Assembly: GCA_031292275.1 (NCBI GenBank)
Contig: JARLHL010000113.1
Location: forward strand, 1 to 64,000
Direction of reading: 5' to 3'
Source of the DNA: Desulfocapsaceae bacterium
GTDB taxonomy: Bacteria > Desulfobacterota > Desulfobulbia > Desulfobulbales > Desulfocapsaceae
DNA: 64,000 nucleotides
A model generated the notes under the pieces. That model did not search any database. It was not told the DNA's origin and saw only the letters and a program-made list of their open reading frames with translations. Made by a program: the position numbers and the translations under genes. This document shows positions 1 to 8,196 of the stretch, piece by piece (the first letter of the stretch is position 1; every line of letters starts with the position of its first letter).

Positions 1-14
1 CCATCACCACCCGA

Positions 15-3000
15 TTGAAGGCAATCCACTCCAGACCGTACACCGCACAAAACACCTCTATCGGAGATAAAACCCGTTTATGGCGCGGTCTGGTTGTGGC
101 CTCCGTGTTCTGCCTGCCGTTTGCCTCCCAGGCCGGAGAGACGATCAACTACACCGGCAGTTCTTCGGATTTAACAACCGGCACCCTGGCGGGCTCCGAT
201 AATGCGCCGGGCAGCGTGTATTCCACGTCCAGCACCTCAGGCAATAGCGTTACGGTGAATAGTGCCGCTGGAGCCGATCCCTATCGAGTGTTCGGGGGCT
301 TAAGCGACAGCGCGACCGTCACCAACAACAGCGTCCATTTCATCAACGGCAGCATCCTCAACAACCTTTACGGCGGCTATGACGTGGGCGGATTCAACGC
401 CGCCGGCAACAGTGTCGTGATGTCCGCGGGCTTGGTCGGAGGATATCTCCTCGGTGCCATCAGCCTGACGGCGGAGGTGGTGGGCAACTGTGTCCGAATG
501 GATGGCGGGACAGTGACCAACAATATTTATGGTGGTTCCGCCAATGGGGCGGGCAAGGCTGAAAACAACACGGTCATCATGACTGGTGGCCTAGTTAAAA
601 CTAATCTTATCGGGGGATTTAGTGCTTCTGGCACTGCAACGAATAATATTGTAACGATCAAAGGCGGCGAAATACGCTTGGATGTCTATGGCGCGGACAG
701 TGGTTCTGGAAATGTGACAGGTAATACTGTAATGGTTGAAGGCGGCAAAATAACTGTGGGCATCTATGGCGGTAACAGTTGGGATGGAGACGCAACAGGT
801 AATACTGTCACGGTCAAAGGCGGCGAAATTGGTCAGAATGTTTTGGGCGGTAATAGTGGCGGAATTGTAACGAAGAATACCGTCATGATTGAAGGGGGTG
901 AAATAGCCTGGCATGTCTATGGCGGCAGAAGTTGGGGTTCTACTGTAGGAGGTGCAAGTGATAACACCGTAACTATTTCCGGCGGCAAGATTAACGGTAA
1001 TGTTTACGGTGGGAATAGTGATTCTTTCAATACTACGGGTAACACCGTAACTATTTCCGGCAACCCGGTGTTGAGTACGGCGGTGTTGTATGGAGGCTTT
1101 TCGTCATCTTTAAACAGCAGCGCCGACCATTTCTCCGGCAACACGCTCAACGTCCAAAACGGCGGTATGCTTGTCAAAGGCATCGCCAATTTTGAGAACT
1201 ACAACTTCTCCATCCCTGCCACTCTAGCCAGCGGCGGCACCATGCTGACCGTGACAAATGCCGTTGATTTGACCAATACGAACATCAATGCCCGCGTCGC
1301 TAAAAGCAGTCAGTTGGGGCAGTACATCCTGATCCAGTCGACAGGCGGCATTACGGGGACGCCCAATGGTCCCCTAGGCTCCGCCCCAAGCGCAGGCACC
1401 CCGGGCGACTACATCCTCACCAAAAAAACGATCACCCAAAACACCCTGTCGGTCGACCAATCCCTCGCCTGGAATGCAAGCGGTGCTAATGCTGCTTTGG
1501 CCCATGGCACATTCACCCTGGATGCCGGAGAAAGCTTTGAAATCGACACCCCTTTAAACAACCAGGCCGCCAACGCGGCGACCGGTTGGGATGGTCAGAG
1601 CCTGAGTAAAAACGGCGATGGGCAGTTAACGCTGAGTGGCCAAACCAACTGGACGGGCAATACCTCCCTGAATGCCGGAACACTGACGCTGGACGGCAGC
1701 GCCGGCGGCGCGCATCTCGTTGGCGATATTGTTGGCCGGAGCGGCAGCAGCTTCAGGCTCGTCAATGGCGCCAGCTTCACCGGCAGCATCGACCCGACCG
1801 ACGTCGTCATCACCGGCCCTAACAGCGTTTGGAACGACACCGGCGCCTCGGTCATTGACAGCCTGACCCTGGTGAGCGGCGGAAACTACGGCTTCACTGC
1901 TCCCGTGGGCGGGGTTTACAAAACCCTCAACATCAACGGCAGTCTGAACGGTAACGGCAACATCACGATGAACACCAACCTTGGCGCCCAGCAAGGCGAC
2001 CGGATCGTCGCCCATGAAACCGCAGGGCAGCACAGCGTCACCATCCGCAATCAGGGCGGCGACCCGAGCGGTCCCGGCCAAAGCCTGAAACTGATCGAGG
2101 TCAGCACACCTGGCTTGAGCAACGGCACCTTCGTGCTGCCCAGCGGCCAGGTCGATGTCGGGGCCTACCGCTACGGCCTGCTGCGCGGCGAGCAGCTTGC
2201 CGGCGGCGACGCGGGCGACTGGTACCTGGCAAATACCCTGGAGAAATCCAATCTGACCAACGGCGTACTGGCGGCGGCCAACACGGCCAAGTACGCCACC
2301 TTCGCCTCGCTCAACAACCTGCACAAACGCCTGGGCGAGCTGCGCCTTGATCAAAGCGGCGACGCGGGCAACGACCTGTGGATGCGGGCCTATGAAAAGC
2401 GTTACACCCTGCATCTCGACGGCTCGGTCGACCAGAAGGTGGACGGTTTTGAAGCCGGTTACGACCACCAGTTCCGCTTCGACGGCGGGCGTTTTTATGC
2501 CGGGGCCCTGGCCGGTGGCGGCCAATCGCGGATCGACAGCAACCGGGACGGTTCAGGCAGTATCGACAACAACCAGATCGGGGCCTACGCCACCTGGATT
2601 CTGGACAACGGGTTCTATGTGGACCTGATCGGCCGTCATTTCTGGTTCAGGCACGACTATAACCTGCAGCCGCAGGGATCGACGCTGCCCGAAACAGGCA
2701 GTGCCGACAACACCGCCTGGTCGCTGGACGTGGAGACCGGCAAGCGTTTTGACTGTAAAGATGGCTGGTATCTGGAGCCGCAGGCCGAGCTGAACTGGCT
2801 GCGCAACAGCCGGGCCGGATTCACCTCAAGCCTTGGCAACCGGATCACGCTGGACAGCAGCCAGACGGTCAACGGCAGGCTTGGCCTGGCCGGAGGCAAA
2901 GTCCTGACCAGCGACACAGGCCGGCTGACCCAGGTCTACGGCCGGCTGGACTGGAGCAAGGACCTGAGCTCGGATGGCCGGGTCGCGATCAACGGCAACA

Positions 3001-3170
3001 GTTTCGATGCGGTGAAAGACGACGGGGCCTGGACTGCGGCCATCGGCGTGCAGACCGCGGGCGGCGAGCAAGACAGACTGCAGTTCTACACCGAGGTCGA
3101 GGCAGGTCTTGGCAGCCCGGCAGTTAAGCAGAACTGGGGCGTCAACGTCGGTCTGCGCTGGAGCTTCTAA
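15..3170 (+). CDS. Autotransporter with beta-helical passenger; true start may be off the window
   Basis: This is a type Va self-secreting surface protein of 1,051 residues in the visible frame. Residues 24-40 are hydrophobic and end in a signal-peptidase-like SQA/GE site. The passenger, about 41-770, is rich in Gly, Asn and Thr, carries degenerate 25-27-residue repeats around 175-350 (core GNTVTVKGGEI, then VYGGNS), and has a passenger-associated repeat near 534 (GDGQLTLSGQTNWTGN). From about 788 (LWMRAYEKRYTLHLDG) to the end it matches the autotransporter beta-barrel, closing with GVNVGLRWSF, the aromatic-ended strand typical of outer-membrane insertion. The TTG at 15 is only the first start codon visible; the frame is open to the window edge, so the N-terminus may begin upstream. 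The ligand or adhesive target cannot be told from sequence. Confidence 0.9.
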   Translation: MKAIHSRPYTAQNTSIGDKTRLWRGLVVASVFCLPFASQAGETINYTGSSSDLTTGTLAGSDNAPGSVYSTSSTSGNSVTVNSAAGADPYRVFGGLSDSATVTNNSVHFINGSILNNLYGGYDVGGFNAAGNSVVMSAGLVGGYLLGAISLTAEVVGNCVRMDGGTVTNNIYGGSANGAGKAENNTVIMTGGLVKTNLIGGFSASGTATNNIVTIKGGEIRLDVYGADSGSGNVTGNTVMVEGGKITVGIYGGNSWDGDATGNTVTVKGGEIGQNVLGGNSGGIVTKNTVMIEGGEIAWHVYGGRSWGSTVGGASDNTVTISGGKINGNVYGGNSDSFNTTGNTVTISGNPVLSTAVLYGGFSSSLNSSADHFSGNTLNVQNGGMLVKGIANFENYNFSIPATLASGGTMLTVTNAVDLTNTNINARVAKSSQLGQYILIQSTGGITGTPNGPLGSAPSAGTPGDYILTKKTITQNTLSVDQSLAWNASGANAALAHGTFTLDAGESFEIDTPLNNQAANAATGWDGQSLSKNGDGQLTLSGQTNWTGNTSLNAGTLTLDGSAGGAHLVGDIVGRSGSSFRLVNGASFTGSIDPTDVVITGPNSVWNDTGASVIDSLTLVSGGNYGFTAPVGGVYKTLNINGSLNGNGNITMNTNLGAQQGDRIVAHETAGQHSVTIRNQGGDPSGPGQSLKLIEVSTPGLSNGTFVLPSGQVDVGAYRYGLLRGEQLAGGDAGDWYLANTLEKSNLTNGVLAAANTAKYATFASLNNLHKRLGELRLDQSGDAGNDLWMRAYEKRYTLHLDGSVDQKVDGFEAGYDHQFRFDGGRFYAGALAGGGQSRIDSNRDGSGSIDNNQIGAYATWILDNGFYVDLIGRHFWFRHDYNLQPQGSTLPETGSADNTAWSLDVETGKRFDCKDGWYLEPQAELNWLRNSRAGFTSSLGNRITLDSSQTVNGRLGLAGGKVLTSDTGRLTQVYGRLDWSKDLSSDGRVAINGNSFDAVKDDGAWTAAIGVQTAGGEQDRLQFYTEVEAGLGSPAVKQNWGVNVGLRWSF
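541..1065 (+). repeat. Degenerate about 78-bp repeats in the autotransporter passenger
   Basis: In-frame repeat units of 25-27 codons, for example starting at 720, 798 and 873, encode the motif GNTVxVxGGxI followed by VYGGNS. They correspond to coils of a right-handed beta-helix. This stretch is visibly richer in A and T than the flanking passenger and barrel segments, which suggests a separate history or expansion by repeat duplication. Confidence 0.75.
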
Positions 3171-3186
3171 CCAGCACTGCAGCACG

Positions 3187-3220
3187 GTAGGGTGGACAAA
3201 GCATAGCGTGCCCGCCCCAC
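3187..3220. repeat. Short imperfect hairpin of the GTAGGGTGG...GCCCGCC type
   Basis: Sixteen bases after the autotransporter stop lies GTAGGGTGGACA, a spacer, then GTGCCCGCCCCAC, which can pair with G-U wobbles. Sequences of this kind occur between genes in many proteobacteria. It could act as a weak transcription end for the autotransporter, but there is no T tract. Confidence 0.35.
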
Positions 3221-3452
3221 ACTCCTTCCCTTTCCCTGACAGCCAACACAATCACGCAGCCGTGCCGCCTGTTTGCGCGACTCAATCGTGTTATTTCATG
3301 ACACCCCGCCGTGGCAGCGTAAAACGCTAACATTTATTTGAAGTGACCATCCAAAACTGCAATCCCTTGAAAATATATTCAAAATTATACACTTACAGCA
3401 AATTGAACCAGCAAATAAAGGCATTAATTTAAAAATGATCGTTCACTTCAAT

Positions 3453-3482
3453 TTGACTAATGCAAATTAATTCACCTATTAT
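3453..3482 (+). promoter_or_regulatory. Sigma-70-type promoter for the small gene at 3555
   Basis: TTGACT at 3453-3458 and TATTAT at 3477-3482 are separated by 18 bases in an AT-rich stretch (about 3330-3550) that holds nothing else recognisable. Transcription would start near 3489, leaving a leader of about 65 bases before the small gene. Confidence 0.55.
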
Positions 3483-3554
3483 TTGTAAGGCAACATTTCA
3501 GAAGACGAATTACAGGCTTTCAATTTTCATTCAATTACAACAAAGGAAGACGCC

Positions 3555-3716
3555 ATGAAACCAATAGAACAAGAAGAAATTGAGCAAATAAAAAAACAGG
3601 CTGAAGATGAATTCAAAGCGATGTTTGGCCAACTCGAAAAAGGCACCTCTACATCGGAGCCCCGCCACCAGTTGCCGCAGGACCAGATCAACGGGAAAAA
3701 GACTTTACGGCAATAA
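3555..3716 (+). CDS. Small charged protein of 53 residues, unknown function
   Basis: I do not recognise this protein. The ATG at 3555 follows an AAGGAAG ribosome-binding site and sits about 65 bases behind a good promoter. The 53 residues begin MKPIEQEEIEQIKKQAEDEF and the first half is a highly charged likely amphipathic helix; the second half is Pro/Gln-rich. There is no signal peptide or membrane segment. Past the TAA at 3714 the same frame stays open and charged for about 60 codons, to a stop near 3900, so this might instead be the front of a longer gene broken by one stop. No neighbour gives a functional hint. Confidence 0.55.
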   Translation: MKPIEQEEIEQIKKQAEDEFKAMFGQLEKGTSTSEPRHQLPQDQINGKKTLRQ

Positions 3717-3870
3717 CCGGCACAGCGCAGGGAAATCACCGATCTGCCAAGAAACAGAGAGTGGTCAAAACGGGAAACCAGTCAGGGGAGACAAGCACGG
3801 CAGGACATGGAGGATGAGCCTCAGGGAAAGGACACAGGTGTCAGGGATTCAAACGCCATAGATAACAACC

Positions 3871-3893
3871 GGACAGGCATCGCCTGCCTGTCC
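3871..3893. terminator. Strong hairpin downstream of the aminotransferase gene
   Basis: A perfect 9-bp stem, GGACAGGCA and TGCCTGTCC, encloses a 5-base loop. On the minus strand it follows the aminotransferase stop by about 30 bases and is followed by a loosely T-rich GGTTGTTATC. It is probably the end of that transcript, though the T tract is weak. Confidence 0.5.
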
Positions 3894-3925
3894 CAAAGAT
3901 GAGAACGGGTCCTTCGTGGTCGGGC

Positions 3926-5230
3926 CTAGCTTCTCATATAGATCCTGATAGTCTCGGCTATCGTCTTGAATATTCTAACAAACTCATCCTCATCCCGTTC
4001 AAGCAGGGTAATCCGGAATCCTTTCAGATCTGTGGCAAAGGAGGTCAGGGGCACCACGCAGATGCCGGTCGCGCCGAGCAGATAATAGACGAAACGTTTG
4101 TCGCAGGCCGTTCCCGCCGGACTCACCAGAGACTCAACCAGCTTTTTGATCTCGGGATTGGCTATGGGCAGGCTCTGCCTGGAATTCAGGGCTCCATCCT
4201 CGAAACAGACGCTCATATAAAAGGCACCGTTCGGTCTGTTGACCAGCACGCCCTTCACATCCTTCAGGCAGTTGTAGGCAATATTGGAAAACCGCTCATA
4301 CCTGCGGATCCGTTCATTCAGATATCCCTGATACTCAGGATGCTGCATGACCCTGGGCAGGACCATCTGCGGCAGGGTGGTGGAGCAGACCTCAACCATT
4401 TTGGCGTTCAGAATGGAGGTGACATACTTGGCAAACATCGGATCCTTATCGCCATTGTAGACCTCCATCCAGCCGCATCGCGATCCGGGCCAGGGCATCT
4501 CTTTGGATATCCCTTTCATGGCGATGCCCGGCACTGTGCCGATCACGTCGGAAAGCGGCGAGGTGCTCATACCGTTGTAGATGATATTGTGATAAATTTC
4601 ATCGCAGATCAAAAAGAGGTCATACCGATGGGCAATCTCGACGATCTGCTCCAGGACCTCGGTGGGGTAGACCGCCCCGGTGGGATTATCGGGGTTGATG
4701 ATCAGGATCCCGGCCACAGCCGGATTGTATTTGACGTTCTTCTCAATGTCATCGATGTCGGGGTACCAATGATTGTTGGGATCCAGGATATAGGTCAGGG
4801 GCCGGTCTCCGGCATGGGCTGCCTCCGCCGAGGAATGGGTTGAATAGCTGGGCGTCGGCACGATAACCCTGGCGGTTCTGCGCAGGAACCCGAAGACCTT
4901 GGATATCGCGTCACCAAGACCATTAAAGAAAAGGATATCCTCGGCATCTATCTGGGCACGGCCCCGTTTGTTGGTCCTCTCGGCGAGAAATTCCCGGGTG
5001 GAAAGAACCCCCCGGGTCGGACAATAGCCGTAGGTGTGATCGTCCATGACCGCCTCGGCCACGATCTCCTTCATCCAGCCGGGGATCTTCTCCCCTTTGG
5101 CCACGGGATCTCCAATATTCTCCCAGTTGGTTTTCAGCCCCAGTTTCTGCAGTTTCATGCCGACATTGACGATATTGCGAATCTCGTAGGTCAATTCGCC
5201 GGCACCCATATGCACTATATCCGTTCTCAT
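3926..5230 (-). CDS. PLP-dependent class I/II aminotransferase
   Basis: A cytosolic 434-residue fold-type I aminotransferase. The visible signatures are NPDNPTG at 179-185, the cofactor-binding CDEIYH near 209-214, and the Schiff-base lysine K243 in GISKEMPWPGSRCGW. The family transfers amino groups between amino acids such as Ala, Asp or Glu and 2-oxo acids; this subgroup's exact substrate is not predictable from sequence. The start follows AGGGAG by about 10 bases. It is the last gene of the minus-strand run flavoprotein, NtrC-type regulator, aminotransferase, with a 121-bp gap that contains a candidate sigma-54 promoter, so the neighbouring regulator may control it directly. Confidence 0.88.
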   Translation of the reverse strand: MRTDIVHMGAGELTYEIRNIVNVGMKLQKLGLKTNWENIGDPVAKGEKIPGWMKEIVAEAVMDDHTYGYCPTRGVLSTREFLAERTNKRGRAQIDAEDILFFNGLGDAISKVFGFLRRTARVIVPTPSYSTHSSAEAAHAGDRPLTYILDPNNHWYPDIDDIEKNVKYNPAVAGILIINPDNPTGAVYPTEVLEQIVEIAHRYDLFLICDEIYHNIIYNGMSTSPLSDVIGTVPGIAMKGISKEMPWPGSRCGWMEVYNGDKDPMFAKYVTSILNAKMVEVCSTTLPQMVLPRVMQHPEYQGYLNERIRRYERFSNIAYNCLKDVKGVLVNRPNGAFYMSVCFEDGALNSRQSLPIANPEIKKLVESLVSPAGTACDKRFVYYLLGATGICVVPLTSFATDLKGFRITLLERDEDEFVRIFKTIAETIRIYMRS

Positions 5231-5280
5231 TTAAAACAACTCCCTCATCTGGTTAATCTGAACATGATGCCTCGCCGCTC

Positions 5281-5296
5281 CGCAAGGAACTTTCCA
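5281..5296 (-). promoter_or_regulatory. Candidate sigma-54 (-24/-12) promoter for the aminotransferase
   Basis: On the minus strand the sequence reads TGGAAAGTTCCTTGCG. It has the invariant GG and GC exactly 10 bases apart and the TTGC of the -12 box. The -12 GC lies about 52 bases before the ATG at 5230, giving a leader of about 40 bases. The gene just upstream encodes an NtrC-family activator with an intact GAFTGA loop. The -24 box is imperfect (TGGAAA rather than TGGCAC). Confidence 0.45.
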
Positions 5297-5351
5297 CTTA
5301 CCACAGCATTAAAACCAAGTCAATACAGATGGATGGAGTGTCATTACTTTG

Positions 5352-6719
5352 TCATGATTCATCATACTTGTGCAGCTTGTTCTGCAGCGTTTTTCTGGTA
5401 ATTCCCAGCCGTCTGGCCGCCTCGCTCTTATTGCCGCCTGTTTCGTTAAGCGTTTGTAATATCATATTTTTTTCAGCCTCGAACAGCGAGTTCGGACGAT
5501 CCTCCAAGGCTTGATCCAAAACAGCATCCTGCTGTCTCTGGATTGTCAGGGGCAGGCTCTTTTCGGTGAGCTGATCACCACGCATCAGGATGACACCCCG
5601 CTCGATGGCGTTCTCCAGTTCCCGGACATTGCCGGGCCAGGCATAACGGCAGAGCAGGTCCAGACAGCTTGAGGTCACACATTCCACCGTTCTTCTGTTT
5701 TTCTCGGCGAATTTCTTGACAAAATAGTTAACAAGCAGTGGAATATCTCCCCGACGGTCCCGCAGCGGCGGCACCGTCAGCATCACCACATTCAGCCGGT
5801 AATAGAGGTCCTCGCGAAAAGTCCCCTTTTTGACCTCCTCATCCAGATCACGGTTGGTGGCAGCAATGATCCGGACGTCAACCCGCAGCGTCTCTTCGCC
5901 GCCGACCCGCTGCAGTTCCTGCTCCTGCAGGACCCGAAGAAGTTTGACCTGCATGGCCTGACTGGTCTCGCCGATCTCATCGAGAAAAAGTGTGCCGCCG
6001 TCGGCCTGGACGAATTTCCCCTCCCGCCGCCGGTCCGCCCCGGTAAAGGCCCCTTTCTCATGGCCGAACAGTTCTGACTCCAGCAGGGTTTCAACCAGGG
6101 CCGCACAGTTGACCTTCACAAAGGGACCGTTGCGTCTGGCGCTGTTGCTGTGCAGGGATTCGGCCACCAGTTCCTTGCCTGTCCCCGACTCGCCGGCGAC
6201 CAGGACCGTTGCCTCTGTTGGGGCAACATACCCTATCATTTCAAGAAGTTCCATCATCGGTGGCGAGGTGCCGATGATGGAACTTTCCAGCACGGCGACA
6301 TCAGCTGCCGCCTCCCGCATCTTTTCTTTGACCTGGCGCTGCTCCAGAGCCCTCCCCAGGGTCAGGCGAAGCCGGTCAAAGTCAAGCGGCTTGGTCAGGT
6401 AGTCATGGGCACCGTGCTTGATAGCCTCCACCGCATCATCTACCGAAGAGTAAGCCGTCATGATGATGACCGGCAGGCCTGGCTGGATCTCATGAATCCG
6501 CCGGAAGGCCTCATGACCGTTCATCTTGGCCATTCGGACATCCATCAGCACCGCATCATAGCTATTCCGTTTCACGGCATCAACAGCCGTGGAACCGTCA
6601 TCGGCCTCAACGGTCCGCCAGCCCCACTCCTTCAGCATCGAAGAGAGCATGAATCGATGGACCCGTTCGTCATCCACTACCAAGACCGTGATCTGCTTGT
6701 CAGATTTTCCCACCGTCAT
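5352..6719 (-). CDS. NtrC-family sigma-54-dependent response regulator
   Basis: A 455-residue transcription activator with three domains. The receiver spans about 10-125 with acidic pair D16/D17 and phosphoacceptor D60 (VLMDVRM). The AAA+ domain has Walker A GESGTGKE at 176-183, the sigma-54 contact loop GAFTGA at 223-228 and FLDEIGE. A Fis-type helix-turn-helix fills the last 45 residues (NKSEAARRLGITRKTLQNKL). Such proteins activate sigma-54 promoters after phosphorylation. The gene follows the iron-sulfur flavoprotein by 13 bases, so the two are probably co-transcribed. No kinase gene is adjacent, so its partner is unknown; a soluble PAS kinase at 14.3-15.5 kb is one candidate but nothing links them. 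Confidence 0.93.
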   Translation of the reverse strand: MTVGKSDKQITVLVVDDERVHRFMLSSMLKEWGWRTVEADDGSTAVDAVKRNSYDAVLMDVRMAKMNGHEAFRRIHEIQPGLPVIIMTAYSSVDDAVEAIKHGAHDYLTKPLDFDRLRLTLGRALEQRQVKEKMREAAADVAVLESSIIGTSPPMMELLEMIGYVAPTEATVLVAGESGTGKELVAESLHSNSARRNGPFVKVNCAALVETLLESELFGHEKGAFTGADRRREGKFVQADGGTLFLDEIGETSQAMQVKLLRVLQEQELQRVGGEETLRVDVRIIAATNRDLDEEVKKGTFREDLYYRLNVVMLTVPPLRDRRGDIPLLVNYFVKKFAEKNRRTVECVTSSCLDLLCRYAWPGNVRELENAIERGVILMRGDQLTEKSLPLTIQRQQDAVLDQALEDRPNSLFEAEKNMILQTLNETGGNKSEAARRLGITRKTLQNKLHKYDES

Positions 6720-6732
6720 GCCGGCCCCCGTC

Positions 6733-7323
6733 CTATTCCGTAGTCACCTTCTTCAGCAACCAGGCCATATTCTCACCTAGGATCCTCAAGGTATTGATGC
6801 CCTCCTCATCTTTGGCCACCTCACCTTTCTCCCTCCCAATCCCGATATTCCAATAAGAGGAACCGACCACAATCATCTCGCTGATCAGGAAAAAGCTGTT
6901 CATGGCCTGAAAGGCATGCATCGCTCCGGCCCTTCTGGCCGCAACCACAGAGGCCCCCAGCTTGCGCTTCAGCATATCGGGATTTGCCCGGCCGACCATG
7001 CCGCACCGGTCTATCAGGGCCTTCATCTCCGAGGACACATCGGCAAAATAAGTGGGCGAGCCAAGCAGAATTCCATCGGCCCCCTCCATTTTTTCCAGAC
7101 ATTCGTTGACGATGTCATCATCGAAGACACAGCGCCCGTTCTTCTTTGTAAAGCAGCCGAAACAGGCCCTGCATCCATGAATAGTCTTCCCTGCCATCTG
7201 GACCAGTTCTGTGTCAATGCCCTCCCGGGCCAGGGCCTCCAGGCCCGTCTCCAGCAGCTGGGCCGTGTTGCCGTTTTTCCTCGCGCTCCCGCAAAATGCG
7301 ACCACCTTCAAAATTTCCTCCAT
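6733..7323 (-). CDS. Iron-sulfur flavoprotein / NADPH-dependent FMN reductase family
   Basis: A 196-residue flavodoxin-fold protein. The N-terminus has the FMN phosphate loop GSARKNGNT at about 12-20, and a compact cysteine motif C51-x2-C54-x2-C57-x7-C65 follows. That spacing matches the [4Fe-4S] site described for archaeal iron-sulfur flavoprotein Isf, so the protein probably carries FMN and one cluster and moves electrons between ferredoxin-like donors and small acceptors such as oxygen or peroxide. It is first in the minus-strand run that includes the NtrC-type regulator. The ATG overlaps GGAGG itself, so the ribosome-binding site is unclear. The physiological acceptor is unknown. Confidence 0.85.
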   Translation of the reverse strand: MEEILKVVAFCGSARKNGNTAQLLETGLEALAREGIDTELVQMAGKTIHGCRACFGCFTKKNGRCVFDDDIVNECLEKMEGADGILLGSPTYFADVSSEMKALIDRCGMVGRANPDMLKRKLGASVVAARRAGAMHAFQAMNSFFLISEMIVVGSSYWNIGIGREKGEVAKDEEGINTLRILGENMAWLLKKVTTE

Positions 7324-7710
7324 ATCTATCCGTTTTTCGGTTTATCATTCCTGGCATCCCGGTCTTCTCCGGTCTTGAGATCAGGCCCGGCCAAAGACAA
7401 GTCACGCCGCTCAGGGTCCAAGGGGGCAGACGAAGCCGACATTCCGGAAAGCCCAGGGCAAAATCACGACAGGCACCCAAAAACACATCAAAAAGTATTA
7501 ACGGGATTCACCGGACCGGGCAACTCTTTTCCACACCGCAGAACAATGGGTATAGATTCAAGGAAACGCAAGGAAAAAATTAATGACGTTCTCCTGCAAG
7601 CCAGCTATACTCTCGCAGAGCGTGGCGGGCAGACCGGCACTGCACCGGAGACAAGCTCTCCCTGTGGACGGCGCCTCTTGAAAAAAAGCACTGCAAAAAC
7701 AAGCATAATT
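7324..7710. other. Divergent intergenic region, no gene seen
   Basis: These 387 bases separate the leftward flavoprotein gene from the rightward asparaginase gene. I see no convincing ORF, tRNA or palindrome. Short AT-rich stretches near 7480-7510 and 7555-7590 may hold promoters, but no -35/-10 pair is good enough to call. Confidence 0.5.
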
Positions 7711-8196
7711 ATGGAAAAGATATTGATTCTGACCACAGGAGGAACCATTGACAAGATCTATTTTGACGCAAAAAGCACCTACGAGGTGGGGCCGCCCCAT
7801 ATCGCCGCTGTCCTGCGCGAGTTGGATCTGGCTGTTGCCTATTCGGTTCGTTCCCTGCTCAGGAAAGACAGCCTTGAGCTGACGGAGCAGGATCGGGACT
7901 CCATCCTGCATGAGGTGCTGGCCGCCGAAGAAGAAAAAATCCTGATCACCCACGGCACCGATACTATGGTTCAGACCGCCCTCCACCTGGCCCGGGTCCG
8001 GAATAAGACTATCGTGCTGACCGGATCCCTGACCCCCGGACTCTTCAAGACCTCTGACGCCCTCTTCAATATCGGCTGCGCCCTGGCCGCGGTCCAGATC
8101 CTGCCTCCGGGGGTGTATATTGCGATGAACGGCACCATCTTCCCCTATGACAAGGTCCGGAAAAATCTTGAGAAAAACAAGTTTGAAGAAATCTGA
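7711..8196 (+). CDS. Short asparaginase-like protein, N-terminal domain only
   Basis: The 161 residues match the N-terminal catalytic domain of bacterial L-asparaginases: TTGGTID near the start carries the first nucleophilic Thr, and THGTDTM carries the second Thr and Asp. Full-length enzymes have about 330 residues with a second domain; that is absent here, and the gene ends in a Lys/Glu-rich tail overlapping the next gene. It may still act as a small amidohydrolase or bind Asn or Asp, but activity is uncertain. The frame is open well upstream without homology, so the ATG at 7711 is chosen because family members begin near MKILILTTGGTID; no clear ribosome-binding site is present. A TTG at 7678 is an alternative. 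Confidence 0.75.
   Translation: MEKILILTTGGTIDKIYFDAKSTYEVGPPHIAAVLRELDLAVAYSVRSLLRKDSLELTEQDRDSILHEVLAAEEEKILITHGTDTMVQTALHLARVRNKTIVLTGSLTPGLFKTSDALFNIGCALAAVQILPPGVYIAMNGTIFPYDKVRKNLEKNKFEEI

Noticed and set aside
7678-7710. TTGAAA and CATAAT as an asparaginase promoter
   Set aside because: The CATAAT box lies almost on the ATG and the spacing to TTGAAA is 20 bases, so the start site would fall inside the gene.
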